This document shows positions 1-7,165 of a DNA stretch of 64,000 nt, one piece after another. The notes under the pieces were generated by a model. It did no database searches, was not told the origin of the DNA, and worked only from the letters and a program-made list of their open reading frames with translations. The position numbers and the translations under genes are program-made. The stretch's first letter is position 1. Every line of letters begins with the position of its first letter. Source of the DNA: Hymenobacter sp. BT559 (lineage in GTDB: Bacteria; Bacteroidota; Bacteroidia; Cytophagales; Hymenobacteraceae); assembly GCF_017571525.1 (NCBI RefSeq), contig NZ_JAGETY010000001.1, forward strand, positions 496,001-560,000, given 5' to 3'.

Positions 1-189
1 CCCACCCAGGTGCAAGCCGGGGCCCTAGCCGCGCTGGCCCAGGAACGGCAGTTCACGCCTGAGTATTTTGAAGTAGCCGATGCGCAAACGCTGCAGCCAC
101 TAGCCCACTATGAGGCCGGCCGGTCGGTAGTGCTATGCGTGGCCGCCCACCTGGGCGGCGTGCGGCTGATTGATAACATAGTGGTGTAG
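1..189 (+). CDS. panC: Pantothenate synthetase, C-terminal fragment (cut by window start)
   Basis: Only the last 62 codons are present; the gene begins before the window. The translated tail reads ...EYFEVADAQTL... and ends with RLIDNIVV, which matches the conserved C-terminal end of pantothenate-beta-alanine ligase (the tRLIDN motif). The enzyme joins pantoate and beta-alanine with ATP in the cytoplasm, the last step of pantothenate (coenzyme A precursor) synthesis. The stop codon lies inside an inverted repeat shared with the convergent gene on the right. A type III pantothenate kinase, the next step of the same pathway, is at 13.6-14.3 kb in this window. Confidence 0.9.
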   Translation, partial: PTQVQAGALAALAQERQFTPEYFEVADAQTLQPLAHYEAGRSVVLCVAAHLGGVRLIDNIVV

Positions 190-213
190 CACGAAGCGGA
201 AGCTTCGCGCTAC
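186..213. terminator. Hairpin holding both stop codons of convergent genes
   Basis: An 11-bp stem with one mismatch (GTAGC-A-CGAAGC / GCTTCG-C-GCTAC) closes on a GGAA loop. The panC stop (187-189) and the stop of the convergent nucleotidyltransferase (210-212) both fall in the stem. It has no long T-run, so it may be a bidirectional terminator or a dispersed REP-like repeat. Confidence 0.6.
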
Positions 214-1223
214 TGGCGAGCTTGGCTGTAGTCGATTTCGGTGTTGTCACCGAGGTTGAGGCTGTGGTTGAGGCCGCGAAACGAGGCGTCGGAGCCCACG
301 ATGCAGTCGCTCATCACGGCCGAGCTGAGCTCAGAATACGAGCCGATGATGCTGTCGCTCACGATGGTGTGGCGGATAATGGTACGGTCGCCGATGGCCA
401 CATTGGGGCCGATGATGGCGTGCTCGATGCGACAGCCCGCCCCAATGCTGACGGGCGGAATGATGACCGTATCCGGAAACTCGGGGTACTCGCGCACCTG
501 CCGAAACTCGGGGCGGTCGAGCAGGCGGGCGTTGGCTTCGAGCAGCGTTTCCTTGCGGCCGCAGTCAAACCAGTTGTCCACGGCGGCGGTCTGCATGGGC
601 TCACCCTCTTCGATGAGGTGCATGAGCGCGTCGGTGAGCTGGTACTCCTCGTGGGTGCGGCGGCCGGTGCTGATGAGCCACTCCAGCGCCTCGGCCAGCT
701 TCTCGGCGTTGGCGATTTTGTAGAGGCCCACCAGGGCGTAGTTCGACTTGGGGATGCGCGGCTTCTCGACCACGCGGCTCACCTGGCCAGCGGCATTGGT
801 TTCGACCAGGCCAAAGAGGCTGGGCGTTTTCACTTCCTTCACGGCCAGCACCGAGCCCGGCTGGGCTAGCAGGGCGGGCAGGTCCACGTCCACGATGGTA
901 TCGCCGAGCATGATGAGCACGCCGTCGGGGTCGTGGCGGAAGGTGTCGCGGGCTAGCCACAGGGCGTGGCCCAGCCCCTCGCGCGGCTCCTGCACCACGA
1001 AGGTGACTTGCAGCTCGGGGTAGTGGCGGCGCACGTAGTCCTCAATCTTATCGCCTAGGTAGCCAATGACGAACACAAACTCGGTGAAGCCCGCCCCGCG
1101 CAGGCGGTCAACGATGTGGCCCAGAATGGTATTGCCAGCCACCGGCACCAGGCTTTTGGGCTGGGTGTGGGTGTGGGGGCGCAGGCGCGAGCCGATGCCG
1201 GCAACGGGGATAACAGCTTTCAT
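210..1223 (-). CDS. Sugar-phosphate nucleotidyltransferase with left-handed beta-helix tail
   Basis: A 337-residue protein. Its first residues carry the nucleotidyltransferase signature VIPVAGIGSRLRPHTHTQPK (G-x-G-x-R-x-R-P...PK), which binds NTP and sugar-1-phosphate. Later come LGDTIVD (the metal-binding Asp region) and VVEKP. Residues about 250-330 form hexapeptide-type repeats (IGAGCRIEHAIIGPNVAIGD), typical of a left-handed beta-helix. The family includes glucose-1-phosphate thymidylyl- and uridylyltransferases and makes NDP-sugars for cell-surface polysaccharide. The exact sugar and nucleotide cannot be read from sequence alone. I chose the ATG at 1223 because the signature begins immediately after it; an in-frame extension to 1262 lacks family character. 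Confidence 0.85.
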   Translation of the reverse strand: MKAVIPVAGIGSRLRPHTHTQPKSLVPVAGNTILGHIVDRLRGAGFTEFVFVIGYLGDKIEDYVRRHYPELQVTFVVQEPREGLGHALWLARDTFRHDPDGVLIMLGDTIVDVDLPALLAQPGSVLAVKEVKTPSLFGLVETNAAGQVSRVVEKPRIPKSNYALVGLYKIANAEKLAEALEWLISTGRRTHEEYQLTDALMHLIEEGEPMQTAAVDNWFDCGRKETLLEANARLLDRPEFRQVREYPEFPDTVIIPPVSIGAGCRIEHAIIGPNVAIGDRTIIRHTIVSDSIIGSYSELSSAVMSDCIVGSDASFRGLNHSLNLGDNTEIDYSQARQ

Positions 1224-1403
1224 GAACGAGGGGGCAAAGGCAGGAAAAACAGAACCGTACAACCGTTGCCGGGCGACTGCGTACTTTGCGCCGGTCGGGC
1301 ACCATAACCGCCACCACTGGGCGCTAGTTACGGCCGTTCGATTATTTCTTTCTCACCGCTGGGCCTCAAAGCTAAAAGCCAGCACTTAGAAACCACTCAC
1401 CCT

Positions 1404-2036
1404 ATGAAACGCCTTCTTCTCTACTTCGCCGCCATGGTGACCTTGCTCTCGCAGTCGTCGTGCGGCTACAACGGCATGGTGCAGCGCGACCAAGCCGTGA
1501 AAAGCCAGTGGGCCAATGTGCAAAGCGCCTACCAGCGCCGCGCCGACCTCATCCCTAACCTTGTGAACACGGTGAAGGGCGCCGCCAATTTTGAAAAATC
1601 GACCCTCGAAGGCGTTATCGAAGCCCGCGCCAAGGCTACCAGCGTGCAGCTCAGCGCGGACCAGCTGACGCCCGAAAATATCCAGAAGTTTCAGGCTGCC
1701 CAGAGCCAGCTTTCGGCCGGGCTAGGCCGCCTGCTGGCCGTGAGCGAAAACTACCCCGAGCTGAAAGCCAACGCTAACTTCCAGGAGCTGCAAGCCCAGA
1801 TTGAGGGCACCGAAAACCGCATCAACGTGGAACGCAACAAATTCAACGCCGACGTGAACGACTACAACACTTTCACGCGCTCGTTCCCGAATAACCTCTT
1901 TGCCGGCATGTTTGGCTTCCCGCCCAAGGGCTATTTCGAGGCCGACGCCTCGGCCAAGGAAGCGCCTAAAGTGGACTTTGGCGATATGGGTAACGCGCCA
2001 ACATCAGGCGGAAACACGCCGGCTGGCAGCAAATAA
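1404..2036 (+). CDS. LemA family protein
   Basis: A 210-residue protein. The N-terminus (MKRLLLYFAAMVTLLSQSSC) is a hydrophobic signal ending in a lipobox-like SQSSC, so it may be a lipoprotein. The family motif YQRRADLIPNLVNTVKG follows, then long helical heptads (FEKSTLEGVIEARAKA). LemA proteins are membrane-anchored helical-bundle proteins of unclear biochemical role. It is followed by two TPM-domain genes on the same strand. This LemA-TPM-TPM arrangement is common in Bacteroidota and suggests that the three act together at the envelope. An inverted repeat of 32-bp arms separates lemA from the next gene. Confidence 0.9.
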   Translation: MKRLLLYFAAMVTLLSQSSCGYNGMVQRDQAVKSQWANVQSAYQRRADLIPNLVNTVKGAANFEKSTLEGVIEARAKATSVQLSADQLTPENIQKFQAAQSQLSAGLGRLLAVSENYPELKANANFQELQAQIEGTENRINVERNKFNADVNDYNTFTRSFPNNLFAGMFGFPPKGYFEADASAKEAPKVDFGDMGNAPTSGGNTPAGSK

Positions 2037-2054
2037 GCGCTGGCTAGCCCCTAA

Positions 2055-2144
2055 AGAACGTCATGCTGAGCTTGTCGAAGCAGCTCGCTCGCTTCGTTGG
2101 AACGGCGCGGCAGAGCTGCTTCGACAAGCTCAGCATGACGTTCT
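2055..2144. repeat. Perfect 32-bp inverted repeat, dispersed family copy 1
   Basis: Left arm 2055-2086 and right arm 2113-2144 are perfect reverse complements (starting AGAACGTCATGCTGAG) around a 26-nt loop. A related element lies at 14338-14429; both share ACGTCATGCTGA at the ends and CAGCTCGCT-GCTTCGTTGG in the left part. This points to a dispersed palindromic element (REP or MITE-like) rather than a plain terminator. It sits between lemA and the first TPM gene, so it could also set their relative expression. Confidence 0.85.
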
Positions 2145-2175
2145 CCCTTTTGCAGACAGTCTGTATCTCAACGAA

Positions 2176-2637
2176 ATGACCCACCCCCTCACCCCTGCCC
2201 AGGAAGAATCGCTGGTAGCCGCCATCAAGGCGGCCGAGCTGCGCACGTCGGGCGAAATCCGGCTCCACCTGGAAGACAAGTGCCCCACGCCCGAGCCCCT
2301 CGACCGCGCCGCGCAGGTGTTTGCCGAGCTCAAAATGCACCACACCAAGCTGCGCAACGGGGTGCTGTTTTACCTGGCCTGGCAAACCCGGCAGTTTGCC
2401 GTGGTGGGCGATGCGGGCATCAACGCCTCGGTACCCGACGACTTCTGGGAAGACGTGAAGGAAACCGTGGTGGGGCACTTCCGGCAGGAGCAGTACGTGA
2501 CGGGCCTGGAGCGCGGCATCCGATTGGTGGGCGAGCAGCTGCGGCAGCTTTTCCCCTACGATGCCGCTACCGACGTGAACGAGCTAGACGACGAAATTTC
2601 TTACGGCGACGACGCCCCCTCCTCCCCTAGCCGATGA
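2176..2637 (+). CDS. TPM-domain protein, soluble
   Basis: A 153-residue protein without a signal peptide. It contains a TPM (TLP18.3/Psb32/MOLO-1) domain: SGEIRLHLEDKC, NGVLFYLAWQTRQFAVVGDAGI and a GLERGIRLVGEQL helix match the alternating beta/alpha pattern. An acidic tail (DVNELDDEISYGDD) ends it. TPM domains are often called phosphatase-like, but no activity is established for this subtype. The start ATG at 2176 lies just after the inverted repeat; the frame stays open upstream into lemA, but that stretch has no domain character. The stop overlaps the next start as ATGA, so the two TPM genes are translationally coupled. Confidence 0.85.
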   Translation: MTHPLTPAQEESLVAAIKAAELRTSGEIRLHLEDKCPTPEPLDRAAQVFAELKMHHTKLRNGVLFYLAWQTRQFAVVGDAGINASVPDDFWEDVKETVVGHFRQEQYVTGLERGIRLVGEQLRQLFPYDAATDVNELDDEISYGDDAPSSPSR

Positions 2638-3455
2638 ACACTGCACTACTTTTTTGGCGGCGTAGCCCGGCCCGCTGGGCCTGGCTGCTGGCCCTGTGGC
2701 TAGGCCTGGGGCTAGCGGCGCGGGCCCAGAACGTGCCTCCGCGCCCCGACCCGCCGCACCTCGTCAACGACTTGGCCGGGCTAATGCAGCCGCAGGAAGT
2801 GGCCGCGCTGGAGCAGAAGCTGGTGGCCTACGATGACAGCACCTCGTCGCAGATTGCGGTGGTCACCGTGCCCTCGCTCGATGGCGACGACATTGCCGAC
2901 TATGCCCAGAAGCTGTACGAAAGCTGGGGCATTGGCCGCAAGGGCAAGGATAATGGCATCCTGGTGCTGGTGGCTAAGCAGGAGCACACGGCGCGCATCC
3001 AGACCGGCTACGGCCTCGAAGGCGCCGTGCCCGACGCCCTGGCCAAGCGTATCATCAGCAATACACTGGTGCCCGCTTTCAAAGAAAATAACTACTACGC
3101 AGGTCTCGACCGGGGCACCGACCAGCTCATTGCCCTAGCCAAGGGCGAGTACAAGGCCGACCCCAACGAGGTGCAGCCGCGCCAGGGCAGCCGCGACCAC
3201 TCGGGTTCGGGGCCGGGCTTCTGGATAATTATCGGCATCCTGGTGCTGTTTTTCATCCTGCGCTCGCGCGGGGGCGGCGGCCGGGGTGGCCGCGGCGGCG
3301 GCTTCGTGCCCCCCATCATCTTCGGTGACTTCTCGGGCGGCCGCGGCGTGTTTGGCGGCGGTGGCGGCTGGGGCGGCGGAGGTGGTGGCGGAGGCGGCTT
3401 CGGGGGCTTTGGCGGCGGCAGCAGCGGCGGCGGCGGGGCTAGCGGCAGCTGGTAA
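2634..3455 (+). CDS. TPM-domain membrane protein with glycine-rich tail (YgcG type)
   Basis: A 273-residue protein with a signal peptide to about residue 31 (ends AARAQ), then a TPM domain at about 40-170 (HLVNDLAGLMQPQEVAALEQ, IAVVTVPSL, QTGYGLEGAVPDALAKRI). One membrane helix follows near 195-211 (FWIIIGILVLFFIL), then a tail of about 60 residues that is mostly Gly with some Phe and Ser. This is the classic YgcG layout: an exported TPM domain, a membrane anchor and a Gly-rich cytosolic or interface tail. It overlaps the preceding TPM gene by four bases. With lemA it forms a three-gene envelope cluster of undetermined function. Confidence 0.88.
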   Translation: MNTALLFWRRSPARWAWLLALWLGLGLAARAQNVPPRPDPPHLVNDLAGLMQPQEVAALEQKLVAYDDSTSSQIAVVTVPSLDGDDIADYAQKLYESWGIGRKGKDNGILVLVAKQEHTARIQTGYGLEGAVPDALAKRIISNTLVPAFKENNYYAGLDRGTDQLIALAKGEYKADPNEVQPRQGSRDHSGSGPGFWIIIGILVLFFILRSRGGGGRGGRGGGFVPPIIFGDFSGGRGVFGGGGGWGGGGGGGGGFGGFGGGSSGGGGASGSW

Positions 3456-3462
3456 GCCTTTC

Positions 3463-3545
3463 AATGGGTGAATGAGCGAAGGGGTGAATGGATGAATGAC
3501 TTTCTACAGCATTCACCAATTCACCCCTTCGCTCATTCACCCATT
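3463..3545. repeat. 27-bp inverted repeat between convergent genes
   Basis: Left arm 3463-3489 and right arm 3519-3545 are perfect reverse complements (AATGGGTGAATGAGCG...). The right arm includes the last codons and the stop of the exonuclease gene. It lies between convergent genes, so a two-way transcription stop is possible, but the length and purine-strand bias suggest a mobile-type repeat. Confidence 0.8.
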
Positions 3546-4141
3546 TTATATGCTGGCCGCTCGTAGAACGGCCGCAGCAGGCGCACTACTTCCAGCGCGT
3601 CGGCTAGGGCCTCGTGAGCCACGCGGGGCTCGGCATCGCCGGCACGAGCCTGGCAGATGAGCATGGAGGGCAGACGCGAGTCTTTATGCCAGTTGAGGTA
3701 AAAAGCGGCCGGGTCCAGCACCGCAGGCTCGGCCTTCACAAGCGTGCCCCAGCCCGGCAGTTGGCGCAGAAAAAGCAGGTCAAACGTACCGACGTTTTTG
3801 CCGGCCAGCGTGATGCTCACGTATTCTTTTTTATCGGGCTTAAAGCCGTGGGCGAGCAAGAACTCGCGCAGCTGCACCAGCACCTCCTCAGGGCGGCAGA
3901 TGTCGGAGGCTTCGGCCCGGCTTTTATCGGCCAGCTCTACCAGCAGGCGGGCATTGAGGGCCAGCGCGCCGGGCGTACCGGTGAGCTCCTTGTAGCGCAA
4001 CGCGCGGCGAAAAGCGGGCAGCTCGGCCAGCGGCGTGGTGGCGGTGCGCCGGGTATCTTCTACCACGGCCGCCAGCTCCAGCACCTGGTGGCGGAGCGGG
4101 TCGGAGCCGCTGGTTTCGAGGTCGAGTGAGACGTAGCGCAT
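3533..4141 (-). CDS. DnaQ-like 3'-5' exonuclease
   Basis: A 202-residue DEDD-superfamily exonuclease. ExoI is SLDLETSGSD (acidic DxE at residues 7 and 9), ExoII probably lies in AGKNVGTFDLLFL, and ExoIII is VAHEALADALEV (HxAxxDA, DEDDh type). Such proteins trim 3' ends of DNA or RNA (DnaQ epsilon, RNase T, oligoribonuclease relatives); the substrate is not clear. It is unusually short of DnaQ accessory domains, so it is a stand-alone nuclease. It lies just upstream of recJ on the same strand, with an imperfect inverted repeat in the 88-base gap, so the two genes were probably not co-transcribed without interruption. Confidence 0.8.
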   Translation of the reverse strand: MRYVSLDLETSGSDPLRHQVLELAAVVEDTRRTATTPLAELPAFRRALRYKELTGTPGALALNARLLVELADKSRAEASDICRPEEVLVQLREFLLAHGFKPDKKEYVSITLAGKNVGTFDLLFLRQLPGWGTLVKAEPAVLDPAAFYLNWHKDSRLPSMLICQARAGDAEPRVAHEALADALEVVRLLRPFYERPAYKMGE

Positions 4142-4227
4142 TTTTAGCTGTTAGCTAGTGGCTGTTGGCAGCTAGCTTTTCGTTAAACGGAAGCCAACGG
4201 CTAATAGCCACTAGCCAGCAGCTAAAA
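4142..4227. repeat. Imperfect inverted repeat upstream of the exonuclease, related to a copy before ileS
   Basis: Left arm TTTTAGCTGTTAGCTAGTGG (4142-4161) continues to 4169 and pairs with 4193-4227, with a 7-nt bulge. A half-copy of similar sequence (GTTAGCTGTTAGCGATTGGC) is at 35526-35545, also between genes. It looks like a dispersed intergenic repeat. Confidence 0.65.
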
Positions 4228-4229
4228 CC

Positions 4230-6104
4230 TTACTCCCAGCGCAGGTCGAGCAGGCGCAGCTGCAAGGTGCGGCTGCCTCTGAACTCATTCATTTCCAAGG
4301 TATAGCAAACGCTAAACTCGGCATCGGGCTGCTCCAGGAGGCGCGGCAAATAATGTCCTAGCCCAAAGCCAATGCCTTCGAGCACCAGGCCCGGCGCCTG
4401 GCTAGGCTGCATCAGCCTGATTTTGAGGTGGCCGGCCTGGCCCACCGGCCGCACCGAGCCCGGCACCGCCCGCACGTGGTGGGTGGCGAAAATGGGCGTC
4501 GGGTTGCCCGGCCCGAAGGGCTCCAAGCGGGCTAGCTGCTGCAAAAACTCTTCGGTGAGCTGCGTAAAATCCAGCTCGGCATCAACCTCCACAGGGCGCA
4601 CCGGCAGCTGGCCCACGGGCAGGCGGGCGGCCACCTCGCGCATGAATTGCTCCTTGAACGCTGGCACGTTTTCAATGGGCAGGGCTAGCCCCGCCGCCGC
4701 CTTGTGCCCGCCAAACTGCCGCAGCAGCGGCGCGCAGGCCTCCAGCACCTCGTGCACGTCGAAGCCCGTCACCGAGCGGGCCGAGCCAGTGGCTAGCCCA
4801 TCGCGCTCGGTGAGAATAACGGTGGGGCGATAGTATTGGTCGAGGCAGCGCGAGGCCACAATGCCTAGCACGCCCTGCGGCCAGTGCGGCTGGTAGAGTA
4901 CCGTGGCGGGCGCCGTGGCCCCGTCGGGGTCTTCGGCAATGAGCGCTAGGGCCTCCTGGGTGGTGCGCGCGTCAGAAAGGCGGCGCTCCTGGTTCATGTG
5001 GTCGACTACCTCGGCGGTGTAGCGGGCCTCCTGCTGAGTCGAAGCCAGCAGCATATTCACGGCGCGATGGGCGTCGCCCATGCGCCCGGCGGCGTTGATG
5101 CGCGGTGCAAACCCAAACACTAACGAACTGAGGCTCAACGGCCCCTGGCGCGGCGTGGCCAGCTCATGCAGGGCCGCCAGGCCGGGGCGCAGGCCCTCGC
5201 CGGCTACGTCGGCGGGTGCGGGGGCTAGCGGGGCCGGGCCATCGAGGGTATCGGCAGAGGCTAGAGCCGAGGGTTGAGGCGCGGCAAAGGCCGCCGCCTG
5301 CGTCACGTTAAAGCGGCGCAGGCCGTGGGCCGCCATAATGCGGTTTTCGCCGGTTACGGGCACCACGTCGGCCGCGATGCTCACCGTCACGAGGTCAAGC
5401 TGGGCGTAGAGGGGGGCTAGCGGCAGGTTTAGCTTTTCGGTGAGCGCCTGCAAAAGCTTGAAACCCACCCCACAGCCCGACAGCTCGGGGTAGGGATAGC
5501 TGCAATCCAAGCGCTTAGGGTCGAGCACGGCCACGGCGGGCGGCAGCTCATCGCCGGGCAGGTGGTGGTCGCAGATAATAAAATCGAGGCCTAGCGACTG
5601 CGCGTAGGCCACCTGCTCCACGGCCTTCACGCCACAGTCGAGGGCTACTACGAGACTAAAGCCATGCTCCTGGGCATAGTCCACGGCCTGCATCGAGATG
5701 CCATAGCCCTCGCGGTGCCGGTCGGGGATGTAGGGTTGAAAGCGGCTCTGCTCCTCGGGCAGGTCGTGCGGCTCGGCTAGGGGGCGCAGGAAGCTGATAA
5801 TCAGCGCTACCGACGTGATACCATCGACATCGTAGTCGCCGAGCACCAGGATTTTCTCGCCCCCGTCGAGAGCTCGGCGCAGGCGGTCCACTGCCCGGTC
5901 CATGTCGCACATCAGCCAGGGCGAGGCCAGATTGGCCAAGTCGGGCTCAAAAAAATTGCGGGCGGCGGCGGGCGTTTCAATGCCGCGCTGCACCAATAGG
6001 CGGGCTAGTACTGGGCTGATACCCAGCGCCTGCCCCAGCCCGGCCACCGTCGTGGGGTCGGGTTCGGGCGCGATATTCCAGCGCTTAAGCGGTATAACAG
6101 CCAT
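4230..6104 (-). CDS. recJ: Single-stranded-DNA-specific exonuclease RecJ
   Basis: A 624-residue protein. DHH motifs are clear: LVLGDYDVDGITS (residues about 87-99) and IICDHHLPGDELP (DHH at 179-181) bind the metals, and the DHHA1 motif FGGHKAAAGLAL lies near residue 480. A C-terminal OB-like region follows (LARLEPFGPGNPTPIFA). RecJ degrades single-stranded DNA 5'-3' in recombination, base-excision and mismatch repair. An Ala/Pro-rich insertion of about 35 residues (near 280-320) separates the DHH and DHHA1 halves and is not usual in the family. The ATG at 6104 gives the typical N-terminus; the 68 further upstream codons in frame overlap a microprotein gene and lack family character. recF, another recombination gene, is 14 kb away. 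Confidence 0.93.
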   Translation of the reverse strand: MAVIPLKRWNIAPEPDPTTVAGLGQALGISPVLARLLVQRGIETPAAARNFFEPDLANLASPWLMCDMDRAVDRLRRALDGGEKILVLGDYDVDGITSVALIISFLRPLAEPHDLPEEQSRFQPYIPDRHREGYGISMQAVDYAQEHGFSLVVALDCGVKAVEQVAYAQSLGLDFIICDHHLPGDELPPAVAVLDPKRLDCSYPYPELSGCGVGFKLLQALTEKLNLPLAPLYAQLDLVTVSIAADVVPVTGENRIMAAHGLRRFNVTQAAAFAAPQPSALASADTLDGPAPLAPAPADVAGEGLRPGLAALHELATPRQGPLSLSSLVFGFAPRINAAGRMGDAHRAVNMLLASTQQEARYTAEVVDHMNQERRLSDARTTQEALALIAEDPDGATAPATVLYQPHWPQGVLGIVASRCLDQYYRPTVILTERDGLATGSARSVTGFDVHEVLEACAPLLRQFGGHKAAAGLALPIENVPAFKEQFMREVAARLPVGQLPVRPVEVDAELDFTQLTEEFLQQLARLEPFGPGNPTPIFATHHVRAVPGSVRPVGQAGHLKIRLMQPSQAPGLVLEGIGFGLGHYLPRLLEQPDAEFSVCYTLEMNEFRGSRTLQLRLLDLRWE

Positions 6105-6128
6105 TAATTTTTCGGACAAGGATAGCCC

Positions 6129-6136
6129 CAAAAGTA
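6129..6136 (-). promoter_or_regulatory. Bacteroidota-type -7 element of recJ
   Basis: Minus-strand TACTTTTG fits the TAnnTTTG -7 consensus and lies 25 bases before the recJ ATG. I see no clear -33 TTG. Confidence 0.45.
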
Positions 6137-6185
6137 CGCAAAAAATAGCCGCCGTACCTTCGCCGGGCTCCTTCCCCCTCCCGCC

Positions 6186-6299
6186 ATGCGCCGCCTCCGC
6201 GAGTTTTACCAGCGCTACCGCCAATATATTTTGTCCGATGGGCTGATGTATCTCGTGTTCATCCTGGCCCTGGCGTTGATGTTCGTGTTTTTTGGGTAG
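6186..6299 (+). CDS. Hypothetical 37-residue single-pass membrane protein
   Basis: An ATG-initiated frame of 37 codons, divergent from recJ. The first 20 residues are basic and aromatic (MRRLREFYQRYRQYILSDGL), then comes one hydrophobic helix (MYLVFILALALMFVFF) ending in Gly and stop. This is the positive-inside layout of a small inner-membrane protein. The same-frame charge pattern and 17-residue helix are unlikely by chance in GC-rich DNA. No known family is recognised and no function can be given. The following gene starts 25 bases later on the same strand, but differs strongly in base composition. Confidence 0.6.
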   Translation: MRRLREFYQRYRQYILSDGLMYLVFILALALMFVFFG

Positions 6300-6323
6300 G
6301 AATAGCACGAGAATCCCATTTGT

Positions 6324-7103
6324 ATGAAAGTCGTAGCTCAGACTGATTTTAATCTTGGGACAAAGATTCTTATCTATTCCTGTGTAGTTGGGTTTGGGCT
6401 TTTAGTGACGTGGGATGCGATTGACGTGCCACAGCGGAAAGATTTTGAGCGGAAAGATTTTGAGCGGAAAGATTTTGGGCATCTCTATTTTATTAGTCTT
6501 CCTTTGCTCTTAGGCTGTATTACTGGATTTTTCTATTTAATAAGGCACCGTTTAGTACTCACTGAAACATGCCTTTGGCAATATGGATTTCGTGCGAAAT
6601 CTATTCTACTGGAGGACATAGAATCAATTACAGAATACATGGGCTCTTACCTTATCAAAGATGATAAAACAAGTATTCGTATTACTACCGACTTGCGGCA
6701 CAAAGACACATTTAAAAATCAAGTAATACAGCAGTTTCAGCAACTTGACAAGGCGCGGCACCGCATTCCAGGCCAAGAGCTAGCGACAGAATATGCCAAC
6801 AAGCTGGTGCAGCAAATTCGCCATATGGTTGATAAGGGGCTTCAATCCGAAAGCTTAATTAAAATTGCCCCTTCGCTCCTAGAGCAGCTAGTAGAGCCGA
6901 CTTATTATGTCGTATACGAACACCCTACTCACGAATTTCTGCATCGCGCTTATAATACAAAACTTAGTTTATTAAAAAGTTTTACCCAGCAGTATAGCGA
7001 AGATATAACTACATCAAAAACAGACGCTTGGATACTTTCGCAAAGCTTAGAATGGTTCATTTTATGCTCTACAGATGGAATGTTCTTTTATGCGAACAAT
7101 TGA
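6324..7103 (+). CDS. AT-rich orphan membrane protein with 5-residue tandem repeat
   Basis: A 259-residue protein of no recognised family. Two hydrophobic helices lie near residues 12-30 (ILIYSCVVGFGLLVTW) and 52-70 (FISLPLLLGCITGFFYLI). Between them is a charged RKDFE unit repeated three times. The C-terminal 180 residues are soluble and mostly helical. Base composition and codon use (AAA, TTT, ATT rich) contrast sharply with all neighbours, which suggests recent transfer or a poorly adapted orphan. The end of the gene is a normal stop, so it is not obviously broken. It could be a membrane-anchored immunity or stress protein, but nothing in the sequence proves that. Confidence 0.7.
   Translation: MKVVAQTDFNLGTKILIYSCVVGFGLLVTWDAIDVPQRKDFERKDFERKDFGHLYFISLPLLLGCITGFFYLIRHRLVLTETCLWQYGFRAKSILLEDIESITEYMGSYLIKDDKTSIRITTDLRHKDTFKNQVIQQFQQLDKARHRIPGQELATEYANKLVQQIRHMVDKGLQSESLIKIAPSLLEQLVEPTYYVVYEHPTHEFLHRAYNTKLSLLKSFTQQYSEDITTSKTDAWILSQSLEWFILCSTDGMFFYANN
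6434..6478 (+). repeat. Three tandem copies of a 15-bp unit
   Basis: GCGGAAAGATTTTGA is repeated at 6434-6448, 6449-6463 and 6464-6478 (the last copy ends in G). The unit is a multiple of three, so copy-number change alters the length of the loop between two membrane helices without shifting frame. Confidence 0.9.
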
Positions 7104-7165
7104 CGCTTCAAGTTCTACTGCTTAAGACAAAATGCTTTCTATAGGCGCAATAGATTGCCCTCCCC

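Noticed and set aside
1900..2175. Upstream extension of the first TPM gene through lemA and the inverted repeat
   Set aside because: Only the part from 2176 has the domain; the upstream part is a shadow of lemA and repeat sequence.
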